Shown here: positions 37,117 to 47,965 of the stretch, one piece after another
Layout of the letters: every line of letters starts with the position of its first letter
Numbering within the stretch: position 1 is the first letter of the stretch
NCBI RefSeq assembly: GCF_003545765.1
Contig: NZ_QXIO01000004.1
Span: 310,001-374,000, forward strand
DNA length: 64,000 bases
Direction: 5' to 3'
DNA from: Colwellia sp. RSH04
GTDB lineage: Bacteria; Pseudomonadota; Gammaproteobacteria; Enterobacterales; Alteromonadaceae
The notes under the pieces: model-generated
Told to the model about the DNA's origin: nothing
The model's input: only the letters and a program-made list of their open reading frames with translations
The model's database searches: none
Made by a program: the position numbers and the translations under genes

Positions 37117-39030
37117 CTATTTATTTTTTTCAACTTCATTTGAAGGATAAATCGTCACAGGTAATTCACCACTAATTTCTGCCTTGCCAACTAATGCATT
37201 AGCTAAAGCATAAAAAGCAGCACTTGTGACTTTTTGCCCGTCTTCAGTTATATCAGTATTGTATGCATAACTAGCTAAGACAGTATCAGCATAGCTTTCA
37301 AAACGCGTTACATCATAAGGCGCCCGTAAACTTATAAAAACAGCTTTTTTATTAATACTTTTGGTAAAAATAAGTAACTTTTCTAACTGACCACTAGCTT
37401 GTTTAATATTTTTATTAACATCCTCACGCGTTAAGTCTTCCACTCCACCTGTTTCAACTGGACTTTGTAGAGGTGATATATTACCAGCAATAACGATATC
37501 AGCCTGTTCAATATGTCTCTTTGCATAAGTACTGTCATTAACGAGTAAATTGGTACATGTCAACTTAAATGGAGCGTGTTGCAATAAGTAATATTTAAGA
37601 GCAATACACTTACTTTGGTCAGGCATAATTAAATGAATGTTTGGTTTGCTTTCTACAGTTAACGGTAAGTTGTTGTTTTTATTTTTCAATAGCGTGATAG
37701 CATTTTTAGCAAGCGACTTTTCTACATGTAAATGATTTTTATTTGCCAATGTAGCTTTTGCTTTTAGTTTCATTTTTTTTATATTGCTAGAGAATGCTTC
37801 TGACAATTTATACTCAGTTTTTAGGCTAAATATTCGATTTGCGGAAAGAGAAAATTCTTTTTTATCAAGCAGTCCAGATTTTACCGCTGCTGAAATATCT
37901 TGAATAAGCTGCTTTAGTTTCATGATATCTTGGGGTGTTCTTATCTTTAGTGGCATCAACGCAATATCAGCGCCTGCGCTAAAGGTATTAATTACAGCTT
38001 GCGTCGGTGTAAAAAAGTCACTAACGCCAGCCATATCAAGCGCATCGGTTATAACCACTCCTTTATAGTTCAGCTCTTTTCTAAGTAATGTGGTGAGTAT
38101 TTCATAAGACATTGTTGCAGGCTTAATCATCACCTCACCATGTTTAGAAGTAAAGGTGCTATTGTCTAAAGCTGGGTATTGAATATGAGCAGTCATGATC
38201 ATACCTGGGGGGGCTTTAGCGATGATTTGTTTAAATGGCAATATATCAATATTTTTTATTGTTTCTAATGAATGCGTAACAAGTGGTAACCCACTGTGAC
38301 TGTCAACATTAGTATCTCCATGCCCTGGAAAATGTTTTATCGTAGCAATTAACTTTTTAGCTTGAAAAGCACGTACTTGAGCTGCCCCTAAAATAGACAC
38401 TTTTAGAGGATCTTCGCCAAAAGAGCGCACATTAATAACAGGGTTGTTTGGGTTCATATTAACGTCAATATCAGGTGCATGATTAACATTAATACCTAAT
38501 GCAGTTAGCTCTTTTGCGATAACAGTAGCTGATTGCGTTGCATATTTTTCACCATGCTTAGCATAGGTGGCTCCAATAGACATGTTACCGGTAAATGGCG
38601 TAGATAAATGACGTGGTAGCCTTGCAACACGCCCGCCTTCTTGATCGATTGAAATGAGTAATGGTGACTTAAGAGACGATGCTTTAGCAGCTAACTGTAA
38701 ATCATTTGTTAGTTCTATTATTTGGTCTATATTCTCTAGATTTTCAGAAAATAAAATCACTCCGCCTAAGTTTGTCTCGGTAATCATTTTTTTAAGTGAG
38801 GCTGGTAGCTTAGTAAGTGGGGTATTACATTTTGATGTCTGATTAACTTCTGCATGTTTTATTTTTAAGCTTATATCGTCATTATTTTCATCACAATAAT
38901 AACGAATATCTATCATTAGCTTCTGTGCTACTTGTTGCTCTATGCTTAATGTATGAGTAAATGCCTGAACTTGAAAACAAGATATTAATAGTAAAATTAA
39001 TAATATTTTCACAATCATAATGTTATTCAT
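37117..39030 (-). CDS. nagZ: Secreted beta-N-acetylglucosaminidase (GH3, NagZ type)
   Basis: 637 residues with a signal peptide (IMIVKILLILLLISCFQVQA). The NagZ signature KHFPGHGDT (232-240) supplies the Asp/His dyad (His237, Asp239), and Asp329 in VITDALDM is the nucleophile. A second domain of about 230 residues follows, as in Bacillus subtilis NagZ (YbbD), whereas the usual Gram-negative cytoplasmic NagZ is about 340 residues. It removes GlcNAc from MurNAc-containing fragments outside the cytoplasm. It is divergent from the symporter-kinase-murQ-namZ operon, with a CCCC-type site in the shared promoter. A possible difference in substrate from canonical NagZ remains. Confidence 0.88.
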   Translation of the reverse strand: MNNIMIVKILLILLLISCFQVQAFTHTLSIEQQVAQKLMIDIRYYCDENNDDISLKIKHAEVNQTSKCNTPLTKLPASLKKMITETNLGGVILFSENLENIDQIIELTNDLQLAAKASSLKSPLLISIDQEGGRVARLPRHLSTPFTGNMSIGATYAKHGEKYATQSATVIAKELTALGINVNHAPDIDVNMNPNNPVINVRSFGEDPLKVSILGAAQVRAFQAKKLIATIKHFPGHGDTNVDSHSGLPLVTHSLETIKNIDILPFKQIIAKAPPGMIMTAHIQYPALDNSTFTSKHGEVMIKPATMSYEILTTLLRKELNYKGVVITDALDMAGVSDFFTPTQAVINTFSAGADIALMPLKIRTPQDIMKLKQLIQDISAAVKSGLLDKKEFSLSANRIFSLKTEYKLSEAFSSNIKKMKLKAKATLANKNHLHVEKSLAKNAITLLKNKNNNLPLTVESKPNIHLIMPDQSKCIALKYYLLQHAPFKLTCTNLLVNDSTYAKRHIEQADIVIAGNISPLQSPVETGGVEDLTREDVNKNIKQASGQLEKLLIFTKSINKKAVFISLRAPYDVTRFESYADTVLASYAYNTDITEDGQKVTSAAFYALANALVGKAEISGELPVTIYPSNEVEKNK

Positions 39031-39097
39031 CGGTGTTTCCGCTTTAAAGAGTATTCGTTGTGAACCATATAATAATAATTTGTTTTACTATCGTGCT

Positions 39098-39111
39098 CCC
39101 CTCAACTAGGT
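39098..39111. promoter_or_regulatory. CCCC-type operator between nagZ and symporter operon
   Basis: CCCCT-CAAC-TAGGT lies in the 262-base divergent promoter. It agrees at 12 of 14 positions with the site at 47053. Confidence 0.5.
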
Positions 39112-39292
39112 GTGATATACCTTTTAAAAAGCTTATTTATTATTGTAAAAGAACAAAGAATTCAAGAAACAGATCAAGTAACTCTTTTGAGGGTATCAAG
39201 AATCGTTTATTTCAGTAAAAATCATTACCATTAAAGACGCGTATGTGCATCATCAATAATCCTAATATTAATAAAGAGTTCAAAGTATCACT

Positions 39293-40885
39293 ATGAATAT
39301 ACAATACACATGGTTAGATTGGGGTGTTTTTGGCTTATATTTTATGGTTTTAGCCTTTATAGGTTGGTACTTTAATCAGACAAAATCTCGTAACACTAAT
39401 GATTATTTTCTTGGTGGTAATTCAATGCCTATTTGGGTTGTTGCTATATCTGTATTAGCAACCTCACAATCAGCTGCTACATTTTTAGGAGGACCAGATC
39501 AAGGTTATCAGGGAAATATGACCTATCTCGCGACTAATATAGGCGCGTTGCTTGCTGTTTTTTTTGTTGCTATTTATTTAATTCCTAAGTTTTATCAATA
39601 TAAAGTGTCAACCGTTTATGAATTTTTAGAAGTTAAATTCGGTGAAAGTGCTAAAAAACAATCGGGATACATGTATTTATTTGGTCGAGTTTTCGCCAGT
39701 GGCGCTAGGCTTTACCTTGCCGCGATTGCAGTCGCGATGATTTTATTTGGCAACATTTCGGCGCAAAGTGTAGTTTTTGCCATAGTAATACTCACAGCAT
39801 TAGGACTAGCCTATTCCGTTATTGGTGGTATTCGTTCAGTTATTTATAGTGATGCTATTCAATGCTTTGTTTATATTAGTGCCGCCTTATGTGTTATCTA
39901 TTTTTTATTAGATGCGATTCCTGCAGATTTTTCACAAATAATAACGGCGTTACAAGAGCCCAGTAATGGGCAAGTATCAAAGTTAACAATACTTAATTTT
40001 AATCTAGACTTTAGTTCAGCTGGGGTATTCTCATTCTGGTCCTCAATCACAGGCTTTGTATTATTAAATATCGCCGCATTTGGTCTAGATCAAGATATGA
40101 CCCAACGAATATTAACCTGCAAAAACGCTAAAGATGGTGTTAAAGCGATGATCTGGTCTGTAGTTTTAGTTATTCCGGTCATGGCGATATTCATCTTTAT
40201 CGGTCTACTGCTTTATATTTTTTATCAACGTCCAGATTTAATGCAACTTTCAGACTCTAACGAAATCATTCAAAATTTTGATGGAGAAAAAATAACAATC
40301 TTTATGTATTACATTCTTAATGAAATACCTTCTGGTGTGAAAGGCTTAGTTACTGTGGGGGTAATTGCTGCTGCATTATCAACCTTGAATTCAGGGCTTA
40401 ATTCTATGTCTAGCGTCATTATTCAAGACATATATCGTCCATATATCAAAAAATCAAATAAACAATATTCTGATAGACATTTTGTTATCGCAGGTCAGTT
40501 CGGCATGATAATAAGTGCCTTGTTTTTAGCTAGCATGGCAATATTATGTTTCTATTGGCAAAGATATACTCAAATGCCTTTATTAGCCTTTGCGTTAAGT
40601 GTCATGGTGTTTTCTTATAGCGGTTTATTAGGGGTATATTTTACCGCTTTATTTACTAACCGAGGTAGCAAGCATTCAGTTTTAGCGTCTTTGGTTGGCG
40701 GCGCTTTAATCACTTTTAGTATGCAGCCATACGTATTGAATTCTCTTCACCCTGCTTTCGCAGAGGTTAATATTGGCTTTAGTTGGCAGTTATGTATTGG
40801 TACTTTTTGTGCGTTTATTATTTGCTGCTTGGGTAAACAGTCAAAAAAGGTACAAACTGAATTCAATAAGGCCATTAATGCATGA
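39293..40885 (+). CDS. Sodium/solute symporter (SSS family)
   Basis: 530 residues with about 14 hydrophobic segments. The SSS features are present: NTNDYFLGGNSMPIWVVAIS at the start, the GGIRSVIYSDAIQ loop and the sodium-site region VIAAALSTLNSGLNS. It is an inner-membrane sodium-coupled uptake system. Its stop overlaps the start of the sugar kinase gene as ATGA, and murQ and namZ follow, so it probably imports MurNAc, GlcNAc or anhydro-MurNAc. This replaces the PTS transporter MurP known in other bacteria. The substrate is inferred from context. Confidence 0.85.
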   Translation: MNIQYTWLDWGVFGLYFMVLAFIGWYFNQTKSRNTNDYFLGGNSMPIWVVAISVLATSQSAATFLGGPDQGYQGNMTYLATNIGALLAVFFVAIYLIPKFYQYKVSTVYEFLEVKFGESAKKQSGYMYLFGRVFASGARLYLAAIAVAMILFGNISAQSVVFAIVILTALGLAYSVIGGIRSVIYSDAIQCFVYISAALCVIYFLLDAIPADFSQIITALQEPSNGQVSKLTILNFNLDFSSAGVFSFWSSITGFVLLNIAAFGLDQDMTQRILTCKNAKDGVKAMIWSVVLVIPVMAIFIFIGLLLYIFYQRPDLMQLSDSNEIIQNFDGEKITIFMYYILNEIPSGVKGLVTVGVIAAALSTLNSGLNSMSSVIIQDIYRPYIKKSNKQYSDRHFVIAGQFGMIISALFLASMAILCFYWQRYTQMPLLAFALSVMVFSYSGLLGVYFTALFTNRGSKHSVLASLVGGALITFSMQPYVLNSLHPAFAEVNIGFSWQLCIGTFCAFIICCLGKQSKKVQTEFNKAINA

Positions 40886-41793
40886 TCAAATATATTATTG
40901 GTATTGATGGCGGAGCAACAAAAATCATTGCTAGAATTACGCCATCGAGAACTGAGAACCCTCATTCTCTTTTTGAGCTAAAAGGGGGAAGCTGCTCTAT
41001 CAGTAATAACTTTGAACAAGCAGTTGATGTTGTAAAACAATTAGTAACTCAATTAACTCAACTAGTTGATTGCCAGTCGCATCAAGTTTTTATTGCTATA
41101 GGAGCCGCTGGTGCAGGTAACGAACAATTAAAAAAAGTATTTTGTGAACAACTATATCAAAAGTTAAATATTAACAAAGATCAGTTACTTGTTACCACCG
41201 ATGCTATCACGTCAATCTTTGGTGCAAATAATGGTGATGAAGCCGTCTGCCTAGCGTTAGGTACTGGTTCAGTAGCAATATCTTTAGATTGTTACGGTAA
41301 AACCAAGCAAGTAGGTGGTTGGGGAGCAAGTATTTCTGATGAAGGCGGTGCTTTTTTCATAGGAAAACAGGCTGTTCGTGCCGCACTATGGGATTATGAC
41401 AAACATGGGGAATTTGCAGCAATACTCTCTTTAAAAATCAGCCAACATATTGGAAATACTAGAACAGAAATATTAAGTTGGTTAAGTCATGCAAAACCTT
41501 TAGATTTTGCAAATTTGGCACCACTGGTGACAGAACTAAAGGAAAATTGCCCGCTAGCAAAGAAAGTTTTTCAAGAACATATAAAACAGGTAGAAGTATT
41601 AGCTAATGCCGCACTTTATAACAAAAATGTTCCTTTGTTTTTAACGGGGAGTTTAGCTGAAATCTCAGCACCTTATTTATCTAAACCTCTGCAAAAAAGA
41701 TTACATCCCTCAAAAGGAAACTCAATTGACGGTGCTTGCCTATTAGCAAAACATCACATAAAAAGAAATCAGGAATTTAAAACATGTCAATAA
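40882..41793 (+). CDS. BadF/BadG-type amino-sugar kinase (MurNAc/GlcNAc kinase)
   Basis: 303 residues, ASKHA-fold kinase. The phosphate-1 motif [14 protein letters not shown] opens the protein, the phosphate-2 type loop [13 protein letters not shown] and [20 protein letters not shown] follow, and an adenosine-type motif [10 protein letters not shown] comes near the end. Such kinases phosphorylate GlcNAc and, in the MurK subgroup, MurNAc at O6, making the MurQ substrate. Start and end overlap the neighbours (4 and 10 bases), so translation is coupled. The next gene is murQ, which needs MurNAc 6-phosphate; this supports MurNAc as a substrate. Confidence 0.85.
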   Translation: MIKYIIGIDGGATKIIARITPSRTENPHSLFELKGGSCSISNNFEQAVDVVKQLVTQLTQLVDCQSHQVFIAIGAAGAGNEQLKKVFCEQLYQKLNINKDQLLVTTDAITSIFGANNGDEAVCLALGTGSVAISLDCYGKTKQVGGWGASISDEGGAFFIGKQAVRAALWDYDKHGEFAAILSLKISQHIGNTRTEILSWLSHAKPLDFANLAPLVTELKENCPLAKKVFQEHIKQVEVLANAALYNKNVPLFLTGSLAEISAPYLSKPLQKRLHPSKGNSIDGACLLAKHHIKRNQEFKTCQ

Positions 41794-42737
41794 CATCAAA
41801 AGGCTCTATGGCTGATGAGCAATCGCTAATAGCAGAATTAGAATCGATGGTATCAGAGAAGCAAAACCCAGATACTTTAGAAATCGATTTATTGCCTACG
41901 TCTCATGTACTCACCTTAATTAATCAACAAGATCATAAAGTCGCTACAGCGATTGAAAAAGTGATACCTGAGATAACAATTGCAGTTGAATATATTATTG
42001 AAGCATTTAAAAAAAATGGAAGATTAATATATTTAGGTGCAGGTACGAGTGGACGCTTAGGCGTTTTAGATGCAGTAGAATGCCCTCCGACCTTTTCAGT
42101 GCCTGATGATATGGTCATAGGCTTAATAGCTGGTGGAGGTTCAGCCATGTACAAAGCGGTTGAAGGCGCAGAAGATAGTGAAACTTTGGCAATTAACGAC
42201 CTAAAAGCCATTGATTTTAATCAAAATGATGTTTTAGTAGGCATCGCTGCGAGTGGTCGTACGCCTTATGTTATAACGGCAATAAATTATGCTAACACCC
42301 TAAATGCTAGAACTGTTTCAGTTACTTGTAATCCTGACGCACCTATTTTAAAAATTGCAAGCGTCGGTATATGTGCAGAAGTTGGCCCAGAGGCTTTAAC
42401 CGGCTCTACACGTATGAAATCAGGTACCGCACAAAAACTTATTTTAAATATGTTAACAACGGCAAGTATGATCCGTATAGGGAAAAGTTATAAGAATTTA
42501 ATGATCGATGTGCACGCCAGCAATGAAAAACTTTATGCAAGAGCCAGTAGAATAGTAATGCAAGCCACAGGGTGTGAACACAATTTGGCGAGAAAAACAC
42601 TTGAACAAGCTGATTACTCCGCAAAATTAGCAATTTTAATGATTTTAACTGGCTCTCCTCTCGATGAAGCAAAAGTACTCATCAAAAGTAATCATGGTTT
42701 TTTACGTAATGCAGTGAAAAGTCATAATGAAAAGTAG
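41784..42737 (+). CDS. murQ: N-acetylmuramic acid 6-phosphate etherase
   Basis: 317 residues, SIS-domain protein. The signature [22 protein letters not shown] (catalytic Glu about residue 99) and [15 protein letters not shown] are complete, and [20 protein letters not shown] is the conserved C-terminal block. MurQ removes the lactyl ether of MurNAc 6-phosphate, giving GlcNAc 6-phosphate and D-lactate in the cytoplasm. The length is slightly over the usual 300 residues because of extra N-terminal residues. It overlaps the genes on both sides. The D-lactate can be used by the dehydrogenase encoded 1.3 kb downstream. Confidence 0.95.
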   Translation: MSITSKGSMADEQSLIAELESMVSEKQNPDTLEIDLLPTSHVLTLINQQDHKVATAIEKVIPEITIAVEYIIEAFKKNGRLIYLGAGTSGRLGVLDAVECPPTFSVPDDMVIGLIAGGGSAMYKAVEGAEDSETLAINDLKAIDFNQNDVLVGIAASGRTPYVITAINYANTLNARTVSVTCNPDAPILKIASVGICAEVGPEALTGSTRMKSGTAQKLILNMLTTASMIRIGKSYKNLMIDVHASNEKLYARASRIVMQATGCEHNLARKTLEQADYSAKLAILMILTGSPLDEAKVLIKSNHGFLRNAVKSHNEK

Positions 42738-43995
42738 TATAACGTTAAAAAATAACAGCAGTACGTTTCTTAATACTTTGTACTTGCTTGGTTGTTTTAC
42801 TTGTTTAATGTCTTATTCGATATTAATAACACCAATCAAAGCAAAACCTTTTAACGTTGAGCCCCAACCTAAGCTTCAATCAGAAACTCTATCTGAAAAT
42901 ATATCCGATAGTATAAAAGTTGGCGCAGAACAATTATCTCTTTATTTACCGCTAATAAAAGATAAGCGCATTGGCTTAGTGGTTAATCAAACTTCTCGCG
43001 TGCAAAACCAACATATAGTTGATTACTTGATAAACAAAGGTTTGAACGTTGAAGTTGTGTTTGCACCAGAGCATGGTTTTAGAGGCAATCATGAAGCCGG
43101 TGAAACAGTCAATTCAGGCTTAGATAAAGCCTCTAAGGTGAAAGTTTATTCTATTTACGGGAAGCAAAAAAAACCTTCAGCCAAAGTGATGAAACAGGTC
43201 GATGTACTGTTATTTGATATTCAAGATGTTGGTGTACGTTATTACACTTATATTAGCTCTATGCATTATATGATGGAAGCTGCCGCAAATAACAACATTC
43301 CATTTATAGTATTAGATAGACCTAATCCGAATGGTAAGTATGTTGACGGCCCTGTTTTAGATAAAACCTTTCAGTCTTTTGTTGGGGTAGATGAGATCCC
43401 TTTATTGCATGGCATGACAGTGGGAGAATTAGCATTAATGATTAATGGTGAAAATTGGATCAATAAAAAAGTCGATTTGACCATTATTCCTGTTAAAAAT
43501 TATCATCGAAAAATGGACTATTCCCTTCCAATAAAACCTAGCCCTAACTTACCTAATGATATTGCTATAGCTCATTATGCTTCTTTAGGTTTTTTTGAAG
43601 CAACTCCTGTAAGTATTGGTAGAGGCACACACTTTCCTTTTCAAGTAATTGGCTTTAATGATTTTTCCAATGGTGATTTTACTTTTACACCCAGACCTAT
43701 AAAAGGCGTAGCCAATTCACCTAAATTAAGTGGTGAAAAAGCAATGGGACAAGACTTGCGTGCCATACATACTAGCGGGTTAGATTTATCCTATTTAATT
43801 GCTTGGTATAACTTATTTAAACAACATAATAAGCCCTTCTTCACGCGTTCCGGTTTTATGGATAAATTATCAGGAACAGACAAACTCAGAAAACAAATTC
43901 AAGCGGGTTTATCTCAAGATGAAATAAAACAATCTTGGCAGCAAGGATTAGATAGTTTCAAAAAAAAACGTCAACCTTATTTGTTATACCCTTAG
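42727..43995 (+). CDS. namZ: Secreted exo-beta-N-acetylmuramidase (DUF1343, NamZ)
   Basis: 422 residues with an N-terminal signal or anchor ([20 protein letters not shown]). The DUF1343/GH171 signature is seen: [20 protein letters not shown] (Glu115), [20 protein letters not shown] and [10 protein letters not shown]. subtilis NamZ (YbbC) removes MurNAc from the non-reducing end of wall fragments and works with NagZ. Both enzymes here have export signals, so disaccharide cleavage would occur outside the cytoplasm. It overlaps murQ by 11 bases. Family is sure; activity is by analogy with NamZ. Confidence 0.9.
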   Translation: MKSSITLKNNSSTFLNTLYLLGCFTCLMSYSILITPIKAKPFNVEPQPKLQSETLSENISDSIKVGAEQLSLYLPLIKDKRIGLVVNQTSRVQNQHIVDYLINKGLNVEVVFAPEHGFRGNHEAGETVNSGLDKASKVKVYSIYGKQKKPSAKVMKQVDVLLFDIQDVGVRYYTYISSMHYMMEAAANNNIPFIVLDRPNPNGKYVDGPVLDKTFQSFVGVDEIPLLHGMTVGELALMINGENWINKKVDLTIIPVKNYHRKMDYSLPIKPSPNLPNDIAIAHYASLGFFEATPVSIGRGTHFPFQVIGFNDFSNGDFTFTPRPIKGVANSPKLSGEKAMGQDLRAIHTSGLDLSYLIAWYNLFKQHNKPFFTRSGFMDKLSGTDKLRKQIQAGLSQDEIKQSWQQGLDSFKKKRQPYLLYP

Positions 43996-44050
43996 TTACT
44001 TTACCTTACCTATCAAGGTAGTATTTCCGTTATAAAAAAATTATACAATA

Positions 44051-46999
44051 ATGACACAAAATAATTTTCAAAAGTTTAGTCTACTCGCAGCAGAACTTTT
44101 ACCTGCTAATGCTTTAATCACTGAGTATAGTAAGCGCTATGCTTATGGTACTGATGCGAGCTTTTATCGACTAACCCCTCAATTAATCATTCAGGTAGAC
44201 AATCGAGAACAACTGAGAGCCATTGTTAAACTGGCTAATGCACATGGCATAGCCATTACCTTTAGAGCTGCAGGCACCAGTTTGTCTGGGCAGGCGGTTA
44301 CCGATTCGGTACTTATTGTATTATCTGATCATTGGACGCAACATACCATTCATGAGCAAGGGAATAAAATCACCTTACAACCAGGGATTATAGGCGCTAA
44401 AGCGAATCGTTTGCTCAAGCCTTATGCAAAAAAAATAGGTCCAGATCCTGCCTCCATCAATAGCTGTAAAATAGGTGGAATAGCAGCTAATAATTCATCA
44501 GGAATGTGCTGTGGTGTTAAACAAAATAGCTACCATACATTGGCTGATATGAGCCTGATTTTTGCCGACGGGAGCGAACTGAATACGGCTTGTGAGGAGA
44601 GTTGCTCAACATTTTTAAGCAGCCACCAAAATTTAATTACGCAATTATTGGCACTGGCTAAACACACCAAAGAAAATACTAAATTAAAACAAAAAATCAT
44701 TCATAAATATCGTTTAAAAAATACAACCGGCTACGGTATAAATGCCTTGATTGATTTTAGTGACCCAATTGAAATTATTAAACATTTAATGATTGGCTCT
44801 GAAGGCACGCTTGGATTCATTGCCGATATTACTTTTAATACCGTTGAGGATAATCCTTATAAAAGCGCTGGTTTTTTCATTTTTGACAATACCACCACTG
44901 CTTGTCAACTAATTCAAACATTAGCCGATCTTAACGTTAACGCTGTTGAATTACTCGATAAACGTGCACTGATGTCGGTTGCCGATCACGATATAATGCC
45001 CGAAGCCATAGCGTACCTACCTGAGCATGCCGTCGCTTTATTAATTGAGGTACAAGCAAATGAATATCGGAAATTAGCTGAAAAAGTGGAACGTATTTGC
45101 GTAGAGCTTGAGCATTTTTCCGATCACATTATTACTAACATGCCATTTAGTGCCGACAGTCAACGTAATGAAGCCTTATGGAATATCCGCAAAGAAACTT
45201 TTCCTGCGGTAGGTGCAATAAGAAAAAAAGGTACAACGGTTATTATTGAAGACGTTGCTTTTCCATTAAATTCTATGGCATTAGGTATCACTGAATTACA
45301 AAAGCTATTTAACCAATTTGGCTACCATGAAGCGATTATTTTTGGTCATGCCTTAGCGGGTAATTTACATTTTGTCTTTACTCAATCTTTTGATACGCCA
45401 GAAAAAATTACCCAATACGATAACTTCATGGCTAAAGTCGCCAACTTAGTCGCTGTTCGGTTACAAGGCTCGCTAAAAGCAGAGCATGGCACAGGTCGTA
45501 ACATGGCTCCTTTTGTTGAACTGGAATGGGGAAAAGACGCGTATCGAATAATGAAAGAAATAAAGGTGTTATTTGATCAAAACAACATTCTTAACCCCGG
45601 TGTAATCATTAACGATGATAAAAAAGCCCACATAAAAAACCTCAAACTTATGCCAGAAGCGCACAACATTATTGACAAATGTATTGAATGCGGCTTTTGT
45701 GAGTCGGTTTGCCCATCTGAAGGTTTAACGCTTACGCCTAGGCAACGAATAAGTGTATGGCGACGTTTAATGCATATTAATAAACTAATAGCTACCGACA
45801 GAAACCTTTCACCATCTAAGAGAAAAAAACTACAACAAGAGTACCAAACATTACACCAAGATTATCAGTTTTTAGGCATAGATAGCTGTGCTGCCACGGG
45901 GTTATGTGGCATGGAATGCCCAGTTGGTATTAATACAGGTGAATTTATTAAAGCATTACGCCAAGAACGCTTTGAGCAATCATCGAGTAAAAAGTTTATT
46001 GCTAATACTACTGCTCGTCATTTATCTACTATTACTAAACTTGCTAGTATAGGTTTTAATATAGTAAATAAAAGCCAAGTAATGCTCGGTACAACAGCTG
46101 TAACAAGGGGGTTTAAAGTACTGAATAAAATATCAAATGGTTATGTGCCGCTTTATTTTTCAGATTGGCCTAAAGGTGAAAAAAAACTGAAAACAGGACT
46201 ATTTCAGCCTGACATTTCCCCTAATCAAAAATCAGATAAACCTGTAAATAAAGTGGTTTATTTACCAGCGTGTGCAGGTAGAGTGTTTGCAACAACAGAA
46301 GATAAGAGTACTCAATCATTAAACGATTTGCCTTCAAGCAATCTATCTTTACCTGATGTGGTTATTTCGGTATTAAATAAAGCGGGTTTCGAGGTAATTA
46401 TTCCAGATGAAAGTGCTTCGCAATGTTGCGGAATGGCATTTTCAAGTAAAGGTGACACTAAAAACGCCGATACCAAAGCCAAGCAAACCTTTGATATAAT
46501 ATCTAAAGCAAGTAATGATGGACAATATCCGGTAATAATTGATGCCAGTGCTTGTGCTTTACACCTTAAAGATCTAAATAACACCATCAATTTTTACGAA
46601 GTTATTGAGTTTGTCAGTGAATTTGCTTTACCTAAATTAACGATTGGCACTAAAAAACCAAGCATTATGTTGCATGTTACTTGTAGCAGTAAGCGCGGTC
46701 ATTTTGACAAAAAATTAATCCATGTAGCAAAACTTTGTGCTGAACACGTAGAAATTCCTGCCGATATAAGTTGCTGTGGCTTTGCAGGCGATAAAGGTTT
46801 TTTTCAACCCAACCTAAACAAACACGCCTTAAAACAGTTAAAAGCGCAGCAACCTACACAATGTGAATACGGCTATAGTAATAATAGAAGTTGTGAAATT
46901 GGTTTAACTCGCCATAGCGGTATTCCTTATCAATCAATACTTTATTTACTCGATGAAATCAGTGAAGCTAAAGATACTGAGACAATAACTAAACCTTAA
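44051..46999 (+). CDS. FAD- and iron-sulfur-binding D-lactate dehydrogenase
   Basis: 982 residues. An FAD-binding type 4 domain (FRAAGTSLSGQAVTDSVLIV, GGIAANNSSGMCCG) is followed by the C-terminal FAD-oxidase part with AEHGTGRNMAPFVELEWG. A 4Fe-4S ferredoxin block (CIECGFCESVCPSEG from about Cys544, with CAATGLCGMECPVG) and two CCG domains (QCCGMAF, SCCGFAG) come next. This architecture is that of the respiratory D-lactate dehydrogenase fused to its iron-sulfur subunit. In this operon it should oxidise D-lactate released by MurQ to pyruvate, feeding the quinone pool. A 2-hydroxyacid other than lactate cannot be excluded. Confidence 0.85.
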   Translation: MTQNNFQKFSLLAAELLPANALITEYSKRYAYGTDASFYRLTPQLIIQVDNREQLRAIVKLANAHGIAITFRAAGTSLSGQAVTDSVLIVLSDHWTQHTIHEQGNKITLQPGIIGAKANRLLKPYAKKIGPDPASINSCKIGGIAANNSSGMCCGVKQNSYHTLADMSLIFADGSELNTACEESCSTFLSSHQNLITQLLALAKHTKENTKLKQKIIHKYRLKNTTGYGINALIDFSDPIEIIKHLMIGSEGTLGFIADITFNTVEDNPYKSAGFFIFDNTTTACQLIQTLADLNVNAVELLDKRALMSVADHDIMPEAIAYLPEHAVALLIEVQANEYRKLAEKVERICVELEHFSDHIITNMPFSADSQRNEALWNIRKETFPAVGAIRKKGTTVIIEDVAFPLNSMALGITELQKLFNQFGYHEAIIFGHALAGNLHFVFTQSFDTPEKITQYDNFMAKVANLVAVRLQGSLKAEHGTGRNMAPFVELEWGKDAYRIMKEIKVLFDQNNILNPGVIINDDKKAHIKNLKLMPEAHNIIDKCIECGFCESVCPSEGLTLTPRQRISVWRRLMHINKLIATDRNLSPSKRKKLQQEYQTLHQDYQFLGIDSCAATGLCGMECPVGINTGEFIKALRQERFEQSSSKKFIANTTARHLSTITKLASIGFNIVNKSQVMLGTTAVTRGFKVLNKISNGYVPLYFSDWPKGEKKLKTGLFQPDISPNQKSDKPVNKVVYLPACAGRVFATTEDKSTQSLNDLPSSNLSLPDVVISVLNKAGFEVIIPDESASQCCGMAFSSKGDTKNADTKAKQTFDIISKASNDGQYPVIIDASACALHLKDLNNTINFYEVIEFVSEFALPKLTIGTKKPSIMLHVTCSSKRGHFDKKLIHVAKLCAEHVEIPADISCCGFAGDKGFFQPNLNKHALKQLKAQQPTQCEYGYSNNRSCEIGLTRHSGIPYQSILYLLDEISEAKDTETITKP

Positions 47000-47052
47000 T
47001 CATTAATATGCCCTAGTCTAAAGCTAACTGGTATCAATGATGCTTGCTATGC

Positions 47053-47066
47053 CCCCTCTAATAGGT
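47053..47066. promoter_or_regulatory. CCCC-type operator before the amidase-like gene
   Basis: CCCCT-CTAA-TAGGT lies 60 bases before the start at 47127. It is almost identical to the site at 39098. Confidence 0.5.
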
Positions 47067-47126
47067 GTAGGAATTAATATAACTATGTTTAGAATGCTAT
47101 TATTAAACTTCGATATGAGAATTTAA

Positions 47127-47936
47127 ATGAAAAAATTATTAGTTTTGATTTGCAGTTTGGCTATTTCTGCCTGTAGCGCCGTGCCCTCTATTTCCGTTTC
47201 ACCAAAAAGCCAGTTCAATAATATTGAACAAATTATCACTCAGATAGAAAAAACTGACGTGTTACTGCTGTCAGATCACACTAAACCTGGTCATCTTAAT
47301 TTAAGTAGCGGTGGAGCCAATGGTGTAGAAAGAAACTTTATTGACCCCGCTATTGTGAAACTAAATAACGCATTAAAAAACAGAAATCTATCCACTTACG
47401 TGTTAAATGTTGAAGACTTATTGTTTGATAAAGACATTATTGAAAACAAACATGATTTTGACTTGGCTTACGCCAATTATGACAAAGTACTAAAAGCTGC
47501 GGTAAAACATAACGCGACAATTATTTCACTGCACTTTGATGCTGACATTATTTTCCCTGAAAATTATAAAGAAGGTTCTCTTTATATTGGTGGGGTTCAA
47601 TTTATTTTAGATAAAAGAAATATGAGTCACGCAACACAGAAGCTTACTTACTACTTATTGCATGATTATAAAATACTAGAGTCATTAAATAACGCCGGTT
47701 TTAGAACACGACCAGGCTATGAAGAAACAATTAAATATCAAGATAATTTAACATTAAAGATCACTGGTGGTTCAATAGGGGGCGGATTTTTACTTGAATT
47801 AGCAGCTCAAGATCAAGCGATAAGATTGTACAATACACCAGAAAAAACAGCCGAGGCTTTAACCCCAACCCTATTGTTATTAGCCAAAGCTATAGATGAT
47901 TTTAGAAGACAAAATAGGCTGAGAAATAGCCTCTAA
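47127..47936 (+). CDS. Amidase_3-like lipoprotein (N-acetylmuramoyl-L-alanine amidase type)
   Basis: 269 residues. Lipobox ISAC (Cys16) shows a lipoprotein. Later segments fit the Amidase_3 zinc amidase pattern: SDHTKPGH (50-56), GVERN (Glu68), IISLHFDAD (His136) and GGGFLLELA near 232. The usual motifs are degenerate (the DPGHGG is replaced), so the call is tentative. If active, it would split MurNAc from L-Ala in wall fragments. It is followed 29 bases later by the M14 peptidase gene, with which it likely forms an operon. Alternative: an unrelated esterase or binding protein. Confidence 0.5.
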   Translation: MKKLLVLICSLAISACSAVPSISVSPKSQFNNIEQIITQIEKTDVLLLSDHTKPGHLNLSSGGANGVERNFIDPAIVKLNNALKNRNLSTYVLNVEDLLFDKDIIENKHDFDLAYANYDKVLKAAVKHNATIISLHFDADIIFPENYKEGSLYIGGVQFILDKRNMSHATQKLTYYLLHDYKILESLNNAGFRTRPGYEETIKYQDNLTLKITGGSIGGGFLLELAAQDQAIRLYNTPEKTAEALTPTLLLLAKAIDDFRRQNRLRNSL

Positions 47937-47965
47937 CATCCTTTATATCAACAAAAGAACCTGTA

